Assembly: GCF_007558825.1 (NCBI RefSeq)
Contig: NZ_VLTK01000009.1
Span: 151,368-215,367 of the forward strand
Reading direction: 5' to 3'
Source: Brevibacterium aurantiacum
Lineage (GTDB): Bacteria; Actinomycetota; Actinomycetes; Actinomycetales; Brevibacteriaceae
DNA: 64,000 nt
In this document: in pieces, positions 9,931-19,228 of the stretch
Layout of the letters: every line of letters starts with the position of its first letter
Numbering within the stretch: the stretch's first letter is position 1
Translations under genes and position numbers: made by a program
The notes under the pieces: generated by a model
What the model was told of the DNA's origin: nothing
Seen by the model: the letters and a program-made list of their open reading frames with translations, nothing else
Database searches by the model: none

Positions 9931-10006
9931 ACATATGAGCATCCGTGCTCACATGTGCAATACTGTGTCATAATCTGAACAGATGTGCAATAGATCACAT
10001 ATGAGC
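9931..10006. promoter_or_regulatory. Repeated operator-like motifs in the divergent control region
   Basis: TGTGCAA occurs at 9954-9960 and 9984-9990, exactly 30 bp (about three helical turns) apart. ACATATGAGC occurs at 9931-9940 and 9997-10006. The left part also forms a near palindrome, catatgagca-tccg-tgctcacatg (9932-9955). The region separates the transport unit from the SorC-type regulator, so these are the best candidates for its operators. Confidence 0.55.
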
Positions 10007-10057
10007 GGCATATTGGTCGCTGTGAGTGTGATCTCCGTGAGTTGGGAAGGGAGAGCC

Positions 10058-11092
10058 GTGAGCACAACACCCACCGCCAGACACCGTCGGTTCCTGGCTC
10101 AGCTGGCCAAAGAGCACTATCTCCAGGGCAGCTCGAAGGTGGAGCTGGCTAAGGCGCACGGACTCAGCCGGTTCCAGATAGCCCGACTGCTGCAAGAGGC
10201 CGTTGACTGCGGAGTCGTCACGATCTCAATCGAAGCCGATGCCGCCCACGAAGACGGCAGGGCCGAACGGCTCGCGACGACGCTTGGGCTGAGGTCAGCC
10301 ATCATCGTCGAGTTCGAACACGAGACCCACGCCGCACAGCGAATGGGGCGTGCCGCGCTTTCCTACGTCGATCGTCATGCCCGCCCGGGGATGCGCATCG
10401 GACTCGCCTGGTCACGCACACTCGACGCAGCCGCAGAATTCGCCCCCGCACTCCCCCGCTGCACAATCGTCCAGCTCGCCGGTGCGCTTCAACTCGGTTC
10501 GCATCGGCCCAGCGCCGGGATCTTCGCCCGGTTGGGACAGGATGCCGCCGTGACCATGGTTCGACTGCCGGCTCCACTCCTGGTCACCGAGGCCGACACC
10601 GCTGCCGATCTCAGTGCCCTGCCTGAGATCTCCAGTGCCCTCGCTGCCGCTGACGATCTCGATCTCGCGGTCATCTCGGTCGCCGCATGGGCGCAGGAAC
10701 AGTCCTCGGTCTGGGAGAAATGCAGCCCAGAGCAGCGAGCGGCAGGGCTGGCCGACGGTGCGGTGGCCGAAGCCTCCGGGCGCCTCTTCGACGCTGCCGG
10801 GGCCGAGGTCGACACGATCGACGATCGAGTCATCGCCGTCACCCTCGACCAGCTGCGCAACGCAGCGACAACCGTCGGTGTGGCTCGCGGAGCACAGCGC
10901 GCCGAGGCTGTCCGTGCCGCCTGCGCCGCCGGAATCCTCGATGTCGCCATCGTCGACGAGGCGCTGGCCCGAGAGATCCTCGACGGTCCGACGCCCGGGG
11001 CACAGGCCGCCCCGCAGGCCGTTTCGAAGAACACCGTGCAGACCGCCTCGAAGGCACAGATGCAGGCTGCAGCGCGGACCGAGGAGCCGTGA
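10058..11092 (+). CDS. SorC/DeoR-family sugar-responsive transcriptional regulator
   Basis: GTG 10058 is preferred over upstream in-frame codons because GGAAGGGAGAG precedes it; 344 residues. The N-terminal helix-turn-helix covers VELAKAHGLSRFQIARLLQ (about residues 30-50). The rest matches the SorC sugar-binding domain, with GLAWSRTLDAAAEF and a phosphosugar-isomerase-like fold. Such proteins sense a phosphorylated or free sugar; with xylulokinase next door, a xylulose derivative is a reasonable effector, though inferred. The stop overlaps the xylulokinase ATG by one base. The C-terminus is an Ala/Gln-rich tail. Confidence 0.85.
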   Translation: MSTTPTARHRRFLAQLAKEHYLQGSSKVELAKAHGLSRFQIARLLQEAVDCGVVTISIEADAAHEDGRAERLATTLGLRSAIIVEFEHETHAAQRMGRAALSYVDRHARPGMRIGLAWSRTLDAAAEFAPALPRCTIVQLAGALQLGSHRPSAGIFARLGQDAAVTMVRLPAPLLVTEADTAADLSALPEISSALAAADDLDLAVISVAAWAQEQSSVWEKCSPEQRAAGLADGAVAEASGRLFDAAGAEVDTIDDRVIAVTLDQLRNAATTVGVARGAQRAEAVRAACAAGILDVAIVDEALAREILDGPTPGAQAAPQAVSKNTVQTASKAQMQAAARTEEP

Positions 11093-12726
11093 TGGCTGCC
11101 GACCTCGAACCGCGCGAACTGGTCGCCGGCGTTGATTCCTCGACGCAGAGCTGCAAGGTCGTCATCGTCGATCCCGCCACAGGTGAGATCCTGCGCAGCG
11201 GATCGGCCCCGCACCCGGTCGGGACGGAGGTCGATCCCGAAGCCTGGTGGTCGGCCCTGCAGGAGGCGATCTCTGACGCAGGTGGGTTCGCTGATGTCGC
11301 CGCCGTCAGCATCAGCGGACAGCAGCACGGCCTCATCACTCTCGACAGTCACGGGGAGGTCATCCGCGACGCTCTGCTGTGGAACGATCTGCGCAGCGAC
11401 GCGGCAGCGCGGGCACTCATCGCCGAGATCGGGGCAGACGAGTTCGTCGACCGGGCCGGCATCGTTCCTGTCGCGTCCTTCACCGGGGCCAAGCTGCGGT
11501 GGCTGCGCGATCATGAACCCGACAATGCCTCCCGCGTGGCAGCCGTGGCTCTGCCTCATGACTGGCTGACCTGGCGGCTGTTGGGCTACGGGTCAAACGG
11601 CTCGTCCGCCCCACGGGGCTCTGACCTCGAGGCGCTCGTCACCGATGCCTCCGATGCCAGCGGAACCGCGTACTTCTCCGCGGTCACCGGCCAATATGAC
11701 CTTGAACTCTTCAACACAGCATTCGGTGCCTCAGCACGGGAGGCTGCCGGCCCCGATGCTCCCTGGGACCCCGACAGCGCACCCCACACCGCTCCCGTCG
11801 TCCTGCCTCGTGTCCTCGGGCCCCACGAGAGCGCCGGTCACACACCCGAAGGCATCCTCGTCGGCCCCGGTGCCGGGGACAATGCGGCGGCTGCGCTCGG
11901 ACTCGGAGCCGGCCCGGGCGACGTCGTCATCTCGATCGGCACCTCGGGGACGGTCTTCAGTCCGACTCGTCTGAAGATCAACGATCCTTCGGGGATGGTC
12001 GCCGGATTCGCCTCGGCCGACGGTGGGCGCCTTCCGCTCGTCGCCACGCTCAACGCCGCCCGCGTCCTCGATTCCGCGGCAGTGCTGCTGCGCGCCAGTC
12101 ATACCGACGTGGCTGCGCTGGCACTGGCCTCGACACCTGGGGCTAACGGTCTCACCCTCGTCCCCTATTTCGAGGGTGAGCGTACCCCCAATCTTCCGGA
12201 TGCGACAGCCCGTCTGGAGGGGATGACCTTGGCGAATTCGTCCCCGGAGAACGTCGCTCGGGCATTCGTCGAGGGCATGCTGTGCGGACTGGCCGACGGA
12301 CTCGAGGCGGTGCTGCGACAGGGTCTGAGCGTCGAACGGCTGCTCCTCATCGGCGGGGCAGCCCGCAACCCAGCAGTGCGAGAGGTGGCCAGAGACATCT
12401 TCACCGTCCCCATCGACGTCCCCGAACAGGCCGAGTACGTGGCCATCGGGGCCGCCCGTCAAGCGGCCTGGACACTGACCGGAACCTCGCCGAGGTGGCA
12501 GGTCGAGCTCGTCGCGACTCTGCACCCGAGACCATCACGTGTACGCGAGCAGTACCGCTCTTACGCCCACACCAGCGTCACTGCCGATGCCGGCGAAGCT
12601 GCCGATGCCGGCGTCAACGGCGACACTGCTGGCACCACAATCACCGGCGGCACCACGCCCGCCGCCGAGAACTCAGACAATGATCACCGCGGATCGTCGG
12701 GTGCCCACGCACCCGTGGAAGGTTGA
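11092..12726 (+). CDS. xylB: Xylulokinase (FGGY carbohydrate kinase)
   Basis: 544 residues. The N-terminal half shows AGVDSSTQSCKVVIVD (first phosphate-binding loop), VAAVSISGQQHGLITLD and LLWNDLR, hallmarks of the xylulokinase branch of the FGGY family. The second half contains VVISIGTSGTVF and the C-terminal FGGY-like stretch LLIGGAARNPAVREVARDIF. It phosphorylates D-xylulose to xylulose 5-phosphate, feeding the pentose phosphate pathway. The last ~50 residues are a low-complexity Ala/Gly/Thr/Asp tail built from short DNA repeats and are not part of the usual fold. ATG overlaps the SorC stop (TGATG). Confidence 0.85.
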   Translation: MAADLEPRELVAGVDSSTQSCKVVIVDPATGEILRSGSAPHPVGTEVDPEAWWSALQEAISDAGGFADVAAVSISGQQHGLITLDSHGEVIRDALLWNDLRSDAAARALIAEIGADEFVDRAGIVPVASFTGAKLRWLRDHEPDNASRVAAVALPHDWLTWRLLGYGSNGSSAPRGSDLEALVTDASDASGTAYFSAVTGQYDLELFNTAFGASAREAAGPDAPWDPDSAPHTAPVVLPRVLGPHESAGHTPEGILVGPGAGDNAAAALGLGAGPGDVVISIGTSGTVFSPTRLKINDPSGMVAGFASADGGRLPLVATLNAARVLDSAAVLLRASHTDVAALALASTPGANGLTLVPYFEGERTPNLPDATARLEGMTLANSSPENVARAFVEGMLCGLADGLEAVLRQGLSVERLLLIGGAARNPAVREVARDIFTVPIDVPEQAEYVAIGAARQAAWTLTGTSPRWQVELVATLHPRPSRVREQYRSYAHTSVTADAGEAADAGVNGDTAGTTITGGTTPAAENSDNDHRGSSGAHAPVEG

Positions 12727-12734
12727 GATTCACC

Positions 12735-13832
12735 ATGGCAACAGTCACGTTCGATAAGGCAATGCGCCAGTACCCAGAGGCGCTGACTCCATCGGTCAAC
12801 GAGATCAGCCTCGATATCGCCGATGGCGAGTTCCTCGTCCTCGTCGGTCCCTCAGGCTGCGGAAAATCCACGACTCTGCGCATGCTCGCAGGCCTCGAAC
12901 CTGTCGACGGCGGGCACATCAGAATCGGTGAGGACGATGTCACCGGGGTCTCTCCCCGCGAACGCGACATCGCGATGGTGTTCCAGAACTATGCGCTCTA
13001 CCCACATATGAGCGTCGGAGAGAACATGGCCTTCGCTCTCAAGATCGCCGGTGTGGGCAAGGCTGAACGCAATGAGCGCGTCCGTGAGGCCGCCCAGCTG
13101 CTCGACCTCGAGCCCTACCTCGATCGGAAGCCGAAGGCTCTCTCCGGCGGGCAGCGGCAGCGCGTGGCCATGGGACGCGCCATCGTGCGCTCTCCGCAGG
13201 TGTTCCTCATGGACGAACCTCTGTCCAACCTCGATGCCAAACTGCGGGTCCAGACACGTGCACAGATCGCCTCGCTCACCCGCCGCCTCGGCGTCACCAC
13301 GGTCTACGTCACCCACGACCAGGTCGAGGCGATGACCATGGGCGATCGCGTCGCGGTGCTCGCTGACGGACGGCTGCAGCAGGTGGACACTCCGAGAGCC
13401 CTCTACGACCGCCCCGCCAACCTCTTCGTCGCGGGCTTCATGGGCTCTCCGGCGATGAACCTCATCGACCTTCCGCTCCAGGACGGGGCACTGCACCTCG
13501 GCGAGTCCGAGATCCGGTTGAGCCGCATGCAGCTGACGGAGCTCACGGCTGATCGGGTGACGGCCGGAATTCGACCGGAGGACTTCCGCCTCGAGCCGAC
13601 CGGCGGCCTGGAAGTCAGTGTGGATCTGATCGAAGAGCTCGGCGCCGATGCCTACGTGCATGGTCGGGCGACGACCGGCAGCGATGACAATCCGATCGTC
13701 GCCAGGGTCAGCGGGCGCACGCGCGTGGCCAGAGGTGACAGGGTCAGAGTCGTCCCGGAGCGCTCGCGCCTCCACCTCTTCGATTCGCAATCCGGTGCAC
13801 GACTGTCTGATGAGAGTGAGCATGCAGCCTGA
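12735..13832 (+). CDS. ABC transporter ATP-binding protein, MalK/UgpC type
   Basis: 365 residues from ATG 12735 with GGAAGG upstream. Walker A GPSGCGKST, signature ALSGGQRQRVAMGRA, Walker B VFLMDEPLSNLD, and the switch His in VTHDQ are intact. The C-terminal TOBE region (about 240-365) is typical of sugar importer ATPases. It energises the two permeases at 6.6-8.4 kb even though it is encoded on the other strand with the regulator and kinase. One ATPase may serve several sugar importers in this type of bacterium. Confidence 0.92.
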   Translation: MATVTFDKAMRQYPEALTPSVNEISLDIADGEFLVLVGPSGCGKSTTLRMLAGLEPVDGGHIRIGEDDVTGVSPRERDIAMVFQNYALYPHMSVGENMAFALKIAGVGKAERNERVREAAQLLDLEPYLDRKPKALSGGQRQRVAMGRAIVRSPQVFLMDEPLSNLDAKLRVQTRAQIASLTRRLGVTTVYVTHDQVEAMTMGDRVAVLADGRLQQVDTPRALYDRPANLFVAGFMGSPAMNLIDLPLQDGALHLGESEIRLSRMQLTELTADRVTAGIRPEDFRLEPTGGLEVSVDLIEELGADAYVHGRATTGSDDNPIVARVSGRTRVARGDRVRVVPERSRLHLFDSQSGARLSDESEHAA

Positions 13833-13882
13833 ATGTGACGGCCGATAAGCGGTCAGAAGCCAGAAAACCCGGCGCGGAATAC

Positions 13883-13888
13883 TATGAT
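13883..13888 (+). promoter_or_regulatory. -10 element TATGAT placed for a leaderless ligase mRNA
   Basis: TATGAT ends six bases before ATG 13895. A start there would make the A of ATG the first or near-first transcribed base. This supports the 13895 start over the in-frame GTG at 13835. Confidence 0.5.
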
Positions 13889-13894
13889 CGGTCC

Positions 13895-15022
13895 ATGGTC
13901 GATTTCGCACGCTCACCCCGCTCCACCATTGGAGTCGAATGGGAACTGGCTCTGTTGGACAAGGACAGCCTTGATCTGACTTCCGCCGCGGAGGTTCTCC
14001 TTGCCGATGTCGCGCAGCGTGCACCCGAGTTCGAGAAGCGGATCGTGGGCGAGATGCTCACGAACACGATCGAACTCGTCACCGGCGTCCACAAACAGGT
14101 GTCCGGAATCGCCGAGGATCTGGCCGCGTCCATGGGTGCTCTGCGCACGCTCACTGAGGACCGTGGGATCGAACTCATGTCCGCTGGCACGCACCCGTTC
14201 GCCCAGTGGCAGTCCCAGGAGGTTCGCGCCAAGGATCGCTACCTCGAGCTCGTCGACCGCACCCAGTGGTGGGGTCGGAACATGCTCATCTTCGGCGTAC
14301 ACGTCCACGTCGGAATCGACTCCCGCGACAAGGTGCTGCCGATCGTCAACGCCCTCCTCGCCTACGTCCCCCATCTTCAGGCGCTGAGCGCATCATCACC
14401 CTTCTGGGGAGGGACCGATACCGGCTACGCTTCGAATCGGGCGATGATGTTCCAGCAGCTGCCGACCGCGGGACTGCCGTTCCAGTTCGAGGCGTGGTCG
14501 GACTACGAGAAGTACGTGGCCGACATGCTCACCACCGGCATCATCGACAACATCAATGAGATCCGCTGGGATATTCGTCCCGCCCCGAACTGGGGAACTG
14601 TTGAGGTCAGGGTCTGCGACGGTCTGCCCACTCTCGAGGAGATCACCGCGATCACGGCCCTCATCCAGTGCCTCGTCGACGACTTCTCCGCTCGCCTCGA
14701 TGCCGGTGAGACCCTGCCGACGATGCCGGACTGGTTCCACGACGAGAACAAGTGGCGTGCCGCCCGTTACGGAATGGACGCCATCATCATCGAGAACGCC
14801 GAAGCCGATGAACGCCTGGTCACCGAATGCCTGGCCGATGAGGTCACGCGCCTGGCCCCGGTGGCACAGCGACTGGGCTGCGTCGACGAACTGAACTCCA
14901 TCACTTCGATCATCGACCGCGGTGTGCCCTATCAGCGGCTGCAGAACGTGTTCAAGGACAGCGAATCACTCGCAGAGGTGACTCGTTGTCTGATCAGCGA
15001 CCTGCGCACCTCGTATACCTGA
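13895..15022 (+). CDS. Carboxylate-amine ligase, YbdK/GCS2 family
   Basis: 375 residues from ATG 13895, the position where homologues begin (MVDFARSPRSTIGVEWEL). An in-frame GTG at 13835 would add 20 residues but has no clear ribosome site. IGVEWELAL, NMLIFGVHVHVGI, the Trp-rich segment and the NWGTVEVRVCDG stretch are characteristic of the glutamate-cysteine ligase 2 family. Members condense glutamate with an amine or cysteine using ATP, but the physiological product of the YbdK subgroup is uncertain, so gshA function should not be assumed. Probably transcribed apart from the ABC ATPase gene 62 bp upstream. Confidence 0.85.
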   Translation: MVDFARSPRSTIGVEWELALLDKDSLDLTSAAEVLLADVAQRAPEFEKRIVGEMLTNTIELVTGVHKQVSGIAEDLAASMGALRTLTEDRGIELMSAGTHPFAQWQSQEVRAKDRYLELVDRTQWWGRNMLIFGVHVHVGIDSRDKVLPIVNALLAYVPHLQALSASSPFWGGTDTGYASNRAMMFQQLPTAGLPFQFEAWSDYEKYVADMLTTGIIDNINEIRWDIRPAPNWGTVEVRVCDGLPTLEEITAITALIQCLVDDFSARLDAGETLPTMPDWFHDENKWRAARYGMDAIIIENAEADERLVTECLADEVTRLAPVAQRLGCVDELNSITSIIDRGVPYQRLQNVFKDSESLAEVTRCLISDLRTSYT

Positions 15023-15030
15023 GGATTCAC

Positions 15031-15058
15031 TCCAGCTTCCGCTCCGAACGGAGCTGGA
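15031..15058. terminator. Hairpin between convergent ligase and NUDIX genes
   Basis: tccagcttccg (15031-15041) pairs with cggagctgga (15049-15058) with one bulged base and a 7-nt loop. No strong T-run, but its place between converging stops suits a bidirectional terminator. Confidence 0.55.
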
Positions 15059-15094
15059 CAACTGGCTGCAATGCCCACAGGTGGGCCGCAGTGC

Positions 15095-15682
15095 TCACAA
15101 GTAGGGGCGGAGGAGTTCCAGCAATTCCGGCAGGGACGCAGCGACACCTGAGTGCAGCTTGAGATCCGTGAGCCGGTCGATAGGCACCCAGGCGAGCTCG
15201 ATGCTCTCAGGATCGCTGATGACCGGTTCGAAATGACGCACGGCCCGGGCGATGACAGTGGTGTACGACCAGTCTCCGAGATCGAGGACATGGGTCTCGA
15301 GGACTTCGATGCCCGAGGCGTCGCTGTCGGGGACACCTGCTTCTTCCCAGGACTCCCGGATGGCCGCGTCGAGAGCGGATTCGCCCAAGTCACGGGCGCC
15401 ACCGGGAAAGCCCCAGGTTCCTCCCTCGACCGACCACAGGGCGCGGTGCTGCATGAGGATCCCCTGCGCGGGGTCAAGCAGCATCAGTCCTGCTGCCCCG
15501 TTGAGTCCCCAGTGCTTCTGCCCGTCCGAGCCGAGAGTCCACCCATCGCCTGATCGCCGAGGCGGCAGGTAGTCCGGCAGATCCTTCGAGTTCGGACCGT
15601 ATGCGGTCTCATCGCGTGAGGCACCGCTGCGTTCGTGAGTGTAGGCGTTCTGGTCGCCGGCGTTGGGGTCAGACAAGGACAT
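15095..15682 (-). CDS. NUDIX hydrolase
   Basis: 195 residues from ATG 15682 (an ATG at 15691 is equally possible; both overlap the end of tsaD). The NUDIX box fits GX5EX7REUXEEXGU: GARDLGE, then seven residues, then [10 protein letters not shown] 55-residue Asp/Arg-rich N-terminus precedes the domain, including [12 protein letters not shown], which is typical of actinobacterial members that act on nucleoside diphosphate derivatives. Exact substrate unknown. Last gene of the aldo/keto reductase-SRPBCC-tsaD operon. Confidence 0.85.
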   Translation of the reverse strand: MSLSDPNAGDQNAYTHERSGASRDETAYGPNSKDLPDYLPPRRSGDGWTLGSDGQKHWGLNGAAGLMLLDPAQGILMQHRALWSVEGGTWGFPGGARDLGESALDAAIRESWEEAGVPDSDASGIEVLETHVLDLGDWSYTTVIARAVRHFEPVISDPESIELAWVPIDRLTDLKLHSGVAASLPELLELLRPYL

Positions 15683-16748
15683 GATCGACATCCAATGAAG
15701 AGACTGCGGCAAATGACAGGTCGCTGGGTCCGATTCCACGGCGGACGAGTTCGGCACCGAGAGCTGCGACCATGGCTCCGTTGTCCGTGCACAGACTCAA
15801 CGGCGGCACCCTCAGCTCCACCCCAGCCTCGGCGCATCTGGCTCCGAGGACCGCGCGCAGGTGGGAGTTCGCGGCGACTCCCCCGCCGAGGACGACGTGG
15901 CTGATTCCGGTGTCGGCCGCCGCCAGCAGGGTCTTGGTCACGAGGACGTCGACGACGGCGTCCTCGAATCCTGCTGCGATGTCGGCGACCCGCAGGTCCG
16001 TGCCCAGTGTTTCGGCCTTCGTGACCTCGCGCAGTGCGGCGGTCTTGAGTCCGGAGAACGAGAAGTTGAAGCGACGTTCGGGATCGCGCAGATCCTGCTT
16101 CTTCGCCAGTCCGCGGGGGAACTTCACAGCGGTGCGGTCACCGGGGATTCCGCTGCCGTCGAGCGCTCCGAGAGCGGCCTTGGAGATGTTCGGCCCACCC
16201 GGGTAGTTGAGGCCCAGCAGCCGTGCGGTCTTGTCGAAGGCTTCGCCGGCGGCATCGTCGATCGTGGCGCCGATGAGTTCGATGTCATCGACGACGTCTC
16301 CGATGCGCAGGATCTCGGTGTGCCCACCGGAGACGAGGAGTGCGATGGTCGGCGTGGTCAGGCCGTCGACGTCGGTGGCGATGAGGTCCACCGCCACATG
16401 TGCGGCGAGGTGGTTGACCCCGTAGAGCGGCAGGTTGAGTGCCGCGGCGAGACCCTTGGCGGCACCGACTCCGACCATCAGCGCACCGCTGAGGCCGGGG
16501 CCAGCGGTCACGGAGATGGCGTCGAGGTCGCTCAGCGCGACGTCTGCCTGATCGCAGGCCGAGGCGATGGCCGGCCCGATGGCCTGGACGTGTGCGCGTG
16601 AGGCAACCTCGGGGACCACACCGCCGAAGCGAACGTGTTCATCCATCGAGGAGGAGACCGTGTTGGTCAGCAGCGTCCGGCCCCGAACGATTCCGACTCC
16701 GGTTTCGTCACAGGATGATTCGATGCCCAGCACCAGCGGTTCGCTCAT
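15669..16748 (-). CDS. tsaD: tRNA N6-threonylcarbamoyladenosine synthase subunit TsaD
   Basis: 359 residues. The N-terminus [14 protein letters not shown] is the ASKHA phosphate loop, the metal ligands appear as NHLAAH (His113 and His117), and LVSGGHTEI is conserved. TsaD transfers the threonylcarbamoyl group to A37 of ANN-decoding tRNAs together with TsaB and TsaE, whose genes lie at 20.4-21.7 kb. The usual order tsaE-tsaB-rimI-tsaD is therefore broken here by about 3.2 kb of other genes. ATG overlaps the SRPBCC stop by four bases. Confidence 0.95.
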   Translation of the reverse strand: MSEPLVLGIESSCDETGVGIVRGRTLLTNTVSSSMDEHVRFGGVVPEVASRAHVQAIGPAIASACDQADVALSDLDAISVTAGPGLSGALMVGVGAAKGLAAALNLPLYGVNHLAAHVAVDLIATDVDGLTTPTIALLVSGGHTEILRIGDVVDDIELIGATIDDAAGEAFDKTARLLGLNYPGGPNISKAALGALDGSGIPGDRTAVKFPRGLAKKQDLRDPERRFNFSFSGLKTAALREVTKAETLGTDLRVADIAAGFEDAVVDVLVTKTLLAAADTGISHVVLGGGVAANSHLRAVLGARCAEAGVELRVPPLSLCTDNGAMVAALGAELVRRGIGPSDLSFAAVSSLDVDHVLV

Positions 16749-17323
16749 ATGTCGTTCGCCCCGTCCTCGCTGTCGTCCGTTTCGCTGTCCTCGAGTTCGA
16801 GGTCCGCGTAGAGCGCAAGCAGCTCTTCCTCACCGGCCTCGGCGACGTCGAGGCCAAGGACCCGAGCGAACAGGCGCAGGTGGGTGTCCCACATCGGTCC
16901 GAAGTCCGCGGCCTTGAGGCGAGCGCTTTCGACGTCGGGCGCGGATTGGGTGAAGATCAGGAGAGTCGCAGCCCCGTCCGTGAGTTCGAGTGCGAGCAGC
17001 GCCACCCCCAGCACGCCGAAGTCATCGAGCTCGACGAGGACATGGTCCTCAACCTCGCAGCTGAGGATCTCACCGTTCAGTGTGGTCTCACCGAGGTCGA
17101 AGGTGATCGCAGGATTGGGATCTTCTGCGTCACTGTTCTCAGAGTCATCTCTGTCCGTGCTGGCTGCGGCTTCATCGACAGTGAAGGACGCGAACCAGGA
17201 CCTGGCGGTTTCGCTGTCGACGAGCTTGGACCAGACGGTCGCAATGTCGACTGCCAGCGGCAGCTCGATGACAAGATCGGTGCCGTTTTCCCATTGCACA
17301 AGGCGTGGACTCGTGCTCGTCAT
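16745..17323 (-). CDS. SRPBCC-fold protein (AHSA1/polyketide-cyclase-like)
   Basis: 192 residues from ATG 17323, which overlaps the reductase stop as [24 protein letters not shown] and [13 protein letters not shown] segments, an acidic strand region and a C-terminal helix with [13 protein letters not shown] follow the pattern of the SRPBCC (START-like) fold that binds hydrophobic ligands or client proteins. An acidic insert (Asp/Glu/Ser-rich, about residues 55-75) and an acidic C-terminal tail are unusual. Function not known; tight coupling to tsaD and the reductase is the only hint. Confidence 0.65.
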   Translation of the reverse strand: MTSTSPRLVQWENGTDLVIELPLAVDIATVWSKLVDSETARSWFASFTVDEAAASTDRDDSENSDAEDPNPAITFDLGETTLNGEILSCEVEDHVLVELDDFGVLGVALLALELTDGAATLLIFTQSAPDVESARLKAADFGPMWDTHLRLFARVLGLDVAEAGEEELLALYADLELEDSETDDSEDGANDI

Positions 17324-18267
17324 GCTTCCACCCATGCTTCGTTGAGGGCCGTGATCTCGTCCTCGGCCAGCTGCAGCTCGGTTCCCGCGAGCAGTTCGCT
17401 CAGCTGCTCGGGCACCCGCGCCGAGGCGATGGTGGAGGGAATGAAATCGTGTGACAGCTGCCAGGCCAGTGTGGTTGCGGTCATGGTTGCGTTGTGCGCC
17501 GAGGCCACGTCGTCGAGGATTTCGAGGGCGCGAAGTGCCTCTTGGTTCTCGAGGAAGTCGGCGACGCGTTCACCGCGCACGCTTCCGGTGGCGTCTCCGC
17601 CGGTGTGCTTTCCCGTGAGGAAACCCGAGGCCAAGGAGTGGAAGGGCAGTTCGGCGATGCCGTTGGACCGCAGGTAGGCCTGCTTCTGTGCATCCACCGC
17701 ACTGCGAGCCACGAGGTTGTACCGGTCCTGGACGACGCGATAGCACGCCAGTGAGTACTTCGCGCTGATCTTCATGGCCGACTGCAGGCGATCCAAGGTG
17801 AAATTCGAGGCGCCGAGGTAGCTGACCTTCCCGGAGCGCACCAGTGCGTCGAAGGTCTCCGCCACCGCCACCTGATCGACGCTCTCATCGTCGACGTGGG
17901 CGTAGTAGACGTCGACGTGGTCCGTGCCGAGACGACGCAGGGAGGAGTCGATGCATTTGCGGATATTGGCTGGGTCGAGCCCCTTGTGCTTCGGATGCAT
18001 TCCGACCTTGGTGGCGATGACCATGTCATCGCGGTTGCCACGCGAGGCCATCCATTCGCCGATGATGGTCTCCGACTCACCGCCGGAGTTGCCGTCGACC
18101 CACACGGAGTAGGCATCCGCTGTATCGATGAAGTTTCCGCCCGCCTCGGCGTAGGCGTCGAGGACTGCGAAGCTCTGATCCCTATCAGCACCCCAGCCGA
18201 AGGGATTGCCTCCCAGATGCAGGGGGTGGACCATCAGATTCGTGTCAGCAAGTTGCACTCTTTCCAT
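17320..18267 (-). CDS. Aldo/keto reductase
   Basis: 315 residues, typical length. The catalytic tetrad is visible: Asp48 and Tyr53 in DTADAYS, Lys in VIATKVG, and His in YYAHVDD. NADPH-binding C-terminal strands are present. These enzymes reduce aldehydes or ketones; the closest style is the YajO/Tas-like oxidoreductase group and no specific substrate can be given. First gene of the operon leading to tsaD. TAGGCT lies six bases before the ATG (18274-18279), matching a leaderless start, and the gene is divergent from heme oxygenase. Confidence 0.88.
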   Translation of the reverse strand: MERVQLADTNLMVHPLHLGGNPFGWGADRDQSFAVLDAYAEAGGNFIDTADAYSVWVDGNSGGESETIIGEWMASRGNRDDMVIATKVGMHPKHKGLDPANIRKCIDSSLRRLGTDHVDVYYAHVDDESVDQVAVAETFDALVRSGKVSYLGASNFTLDRLQSAMKISAKYSLACYRVVQDRYNLVARSAVDAQKQAYLRSNGIAELPFHSLASGFLTGKHTGGDATGSVRGERVADFLENQEALRALEILDDVASAHNATMTATTLAWQLSHDFIPSTIASARVPEQLSELLAGTELQLAEDEITALNEAWVEA

Positions 18268-18315
18268 GGCTCCAGCCTACCCTCGGCACTGGTCGGCGGC
18301 GGTATTGGGCGCAGC

Positions 18316-18334
18316 TTAGGGCAGGCTCGACTAC
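18316..18334. promoter_or_regulatory. DtxR/IdeR-like iron box before heme oxygenase
   Basis: The 19 bases from 18316 match the consensus TTAGGTTAGGCTAACCTAA at about 13 positions, including the intact left half TTAGG..AGGCT. The box overlaps TACGAT (18332-18337), a likely -10 element, and lies 76 bp before the heme oxygenase ATG. Iron-dependent repression of heme degradation is well known for hmuO in corynebacteria. Confidence 0.6.
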
Positions 18335-18409
18335 GATGAAAACAAGCACTGCAGACGCCCTGACCATCGAGACACTTCCGGATCATCGATCTCTCAATGA
18401 GGAAACATC

Positions 18410-19138
18410 ATGACTGAACTATTCTCAGCTCGCCTCAAGGCCAGTACAGCCACGATCCACGACGAGGTCGAGCACACGAATTTCATGGTCGATCTCATGG
18501 AGGGCAGGCTCGACGCACGCGCTTACGCTCTCCTGCTCAAGCAGTACACGGTCATCTACGCAGCCCTCGAGGCGAAGTCCAGGGAGTTCGCCGAGGACCC
18601 GATCTTCGCACCCTTTCACGATGTGAATCTGTTCCGAGGTGAGCGCATCGTTCGGGACCTGCAGGAACTCATCGGCTCGGCGGAGTTCACGCTCAACGAC
18701 TCAGACCTGCCCATCACCGGGGGCGCCGAAGCATATGCACGCCATCTCGGCCACATTGACAAGCCTGAGCAGGTCATCGCGCACCACTACACGCGCTACC
18801 TCGGCGATCTCTCCGGCGGGCAGGCCATCGGAGCGCTCATGGGCAGGCATTACGACATTCCTGCCGACGCGCTGACGATCTGGGACTTCACCGAACTCGG
18901 CAAGACGAAACCGTACAAGGACTCCTACCGTCTGCGCCTCAACGACATCGCAGGCACCGGTGGGAACGAGCAGATCGTCATCGATGAGACGATGACCGCG
19001 TTCGAACTCAATGGCGAACTTCTTTCGGAGCTGACGTCTCTGTCCGAGCGTCCCACTGCCGACCGTCCTGCCGCTGCCGGTCCGACTGCTGCCGGTCCCA
19101 CTGCTGCCGGCCGTCCCGCTGCTTCATCTGTCTTCTGA
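18410..19138 (+). CDS. hmuO: Heme oxygenase (biliverdin-producing)
   Basis: 242 residues; ATG 18410 with GAGGAAA upstream. The proximal heme ligand is His17 in TATIHDEVE, and the distal helix has the signature GDLSGGQ. The core (about 1-210) matches soluble bacterial heme oxygenases that open heme with O2 to biliverdin, CO and iron for iron acquisition. The C-terminal 25 residues (Arg/Pro/Ala/Gly/Thr) are encoded by three 15-bp tandem repeats (19071-19115) and are probably disordered. No heme uptake genes adjoin it in this window. Confidence 0.93.
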   Translation: MTELFSARLKASTATIHDEVEHTNFMVDLMEGRLDARAYALLLKQYTVIYAALEAKSREFAEDPIFAPFHDVNLFRGERIVRDLQELIGSAEFTLNDSDLPITGGAEAYARHLGHIDKPEQVIAHHYTRYLGDLSGGQAIGALMGRHYDIPADALTIWDFTELGKTKPYKDSYRLRLNDIAGTGGNEQIVIDETMTAFELNGELLSELTSLSERPTADRPAAAGPTAAGPTAAGRPAASSVF

Positions 19139-19228
19139 GCTGTGCTCGGCCGCTCCTGACGGCAAAACCGGAGGATGTAAGCTGAATCCGCATCCCCGCT
19201 GCAACGACGAACAGTTCGAGAGACAGAC

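Noticed and set aside
10687..11091. N-terminal extension of xylulokinase
   Set aside because: The upstream frame overlaps the SorC regulator and is Arg-rich shadow sequence; ATG 11092 with a stop/start overlap is the natural start.
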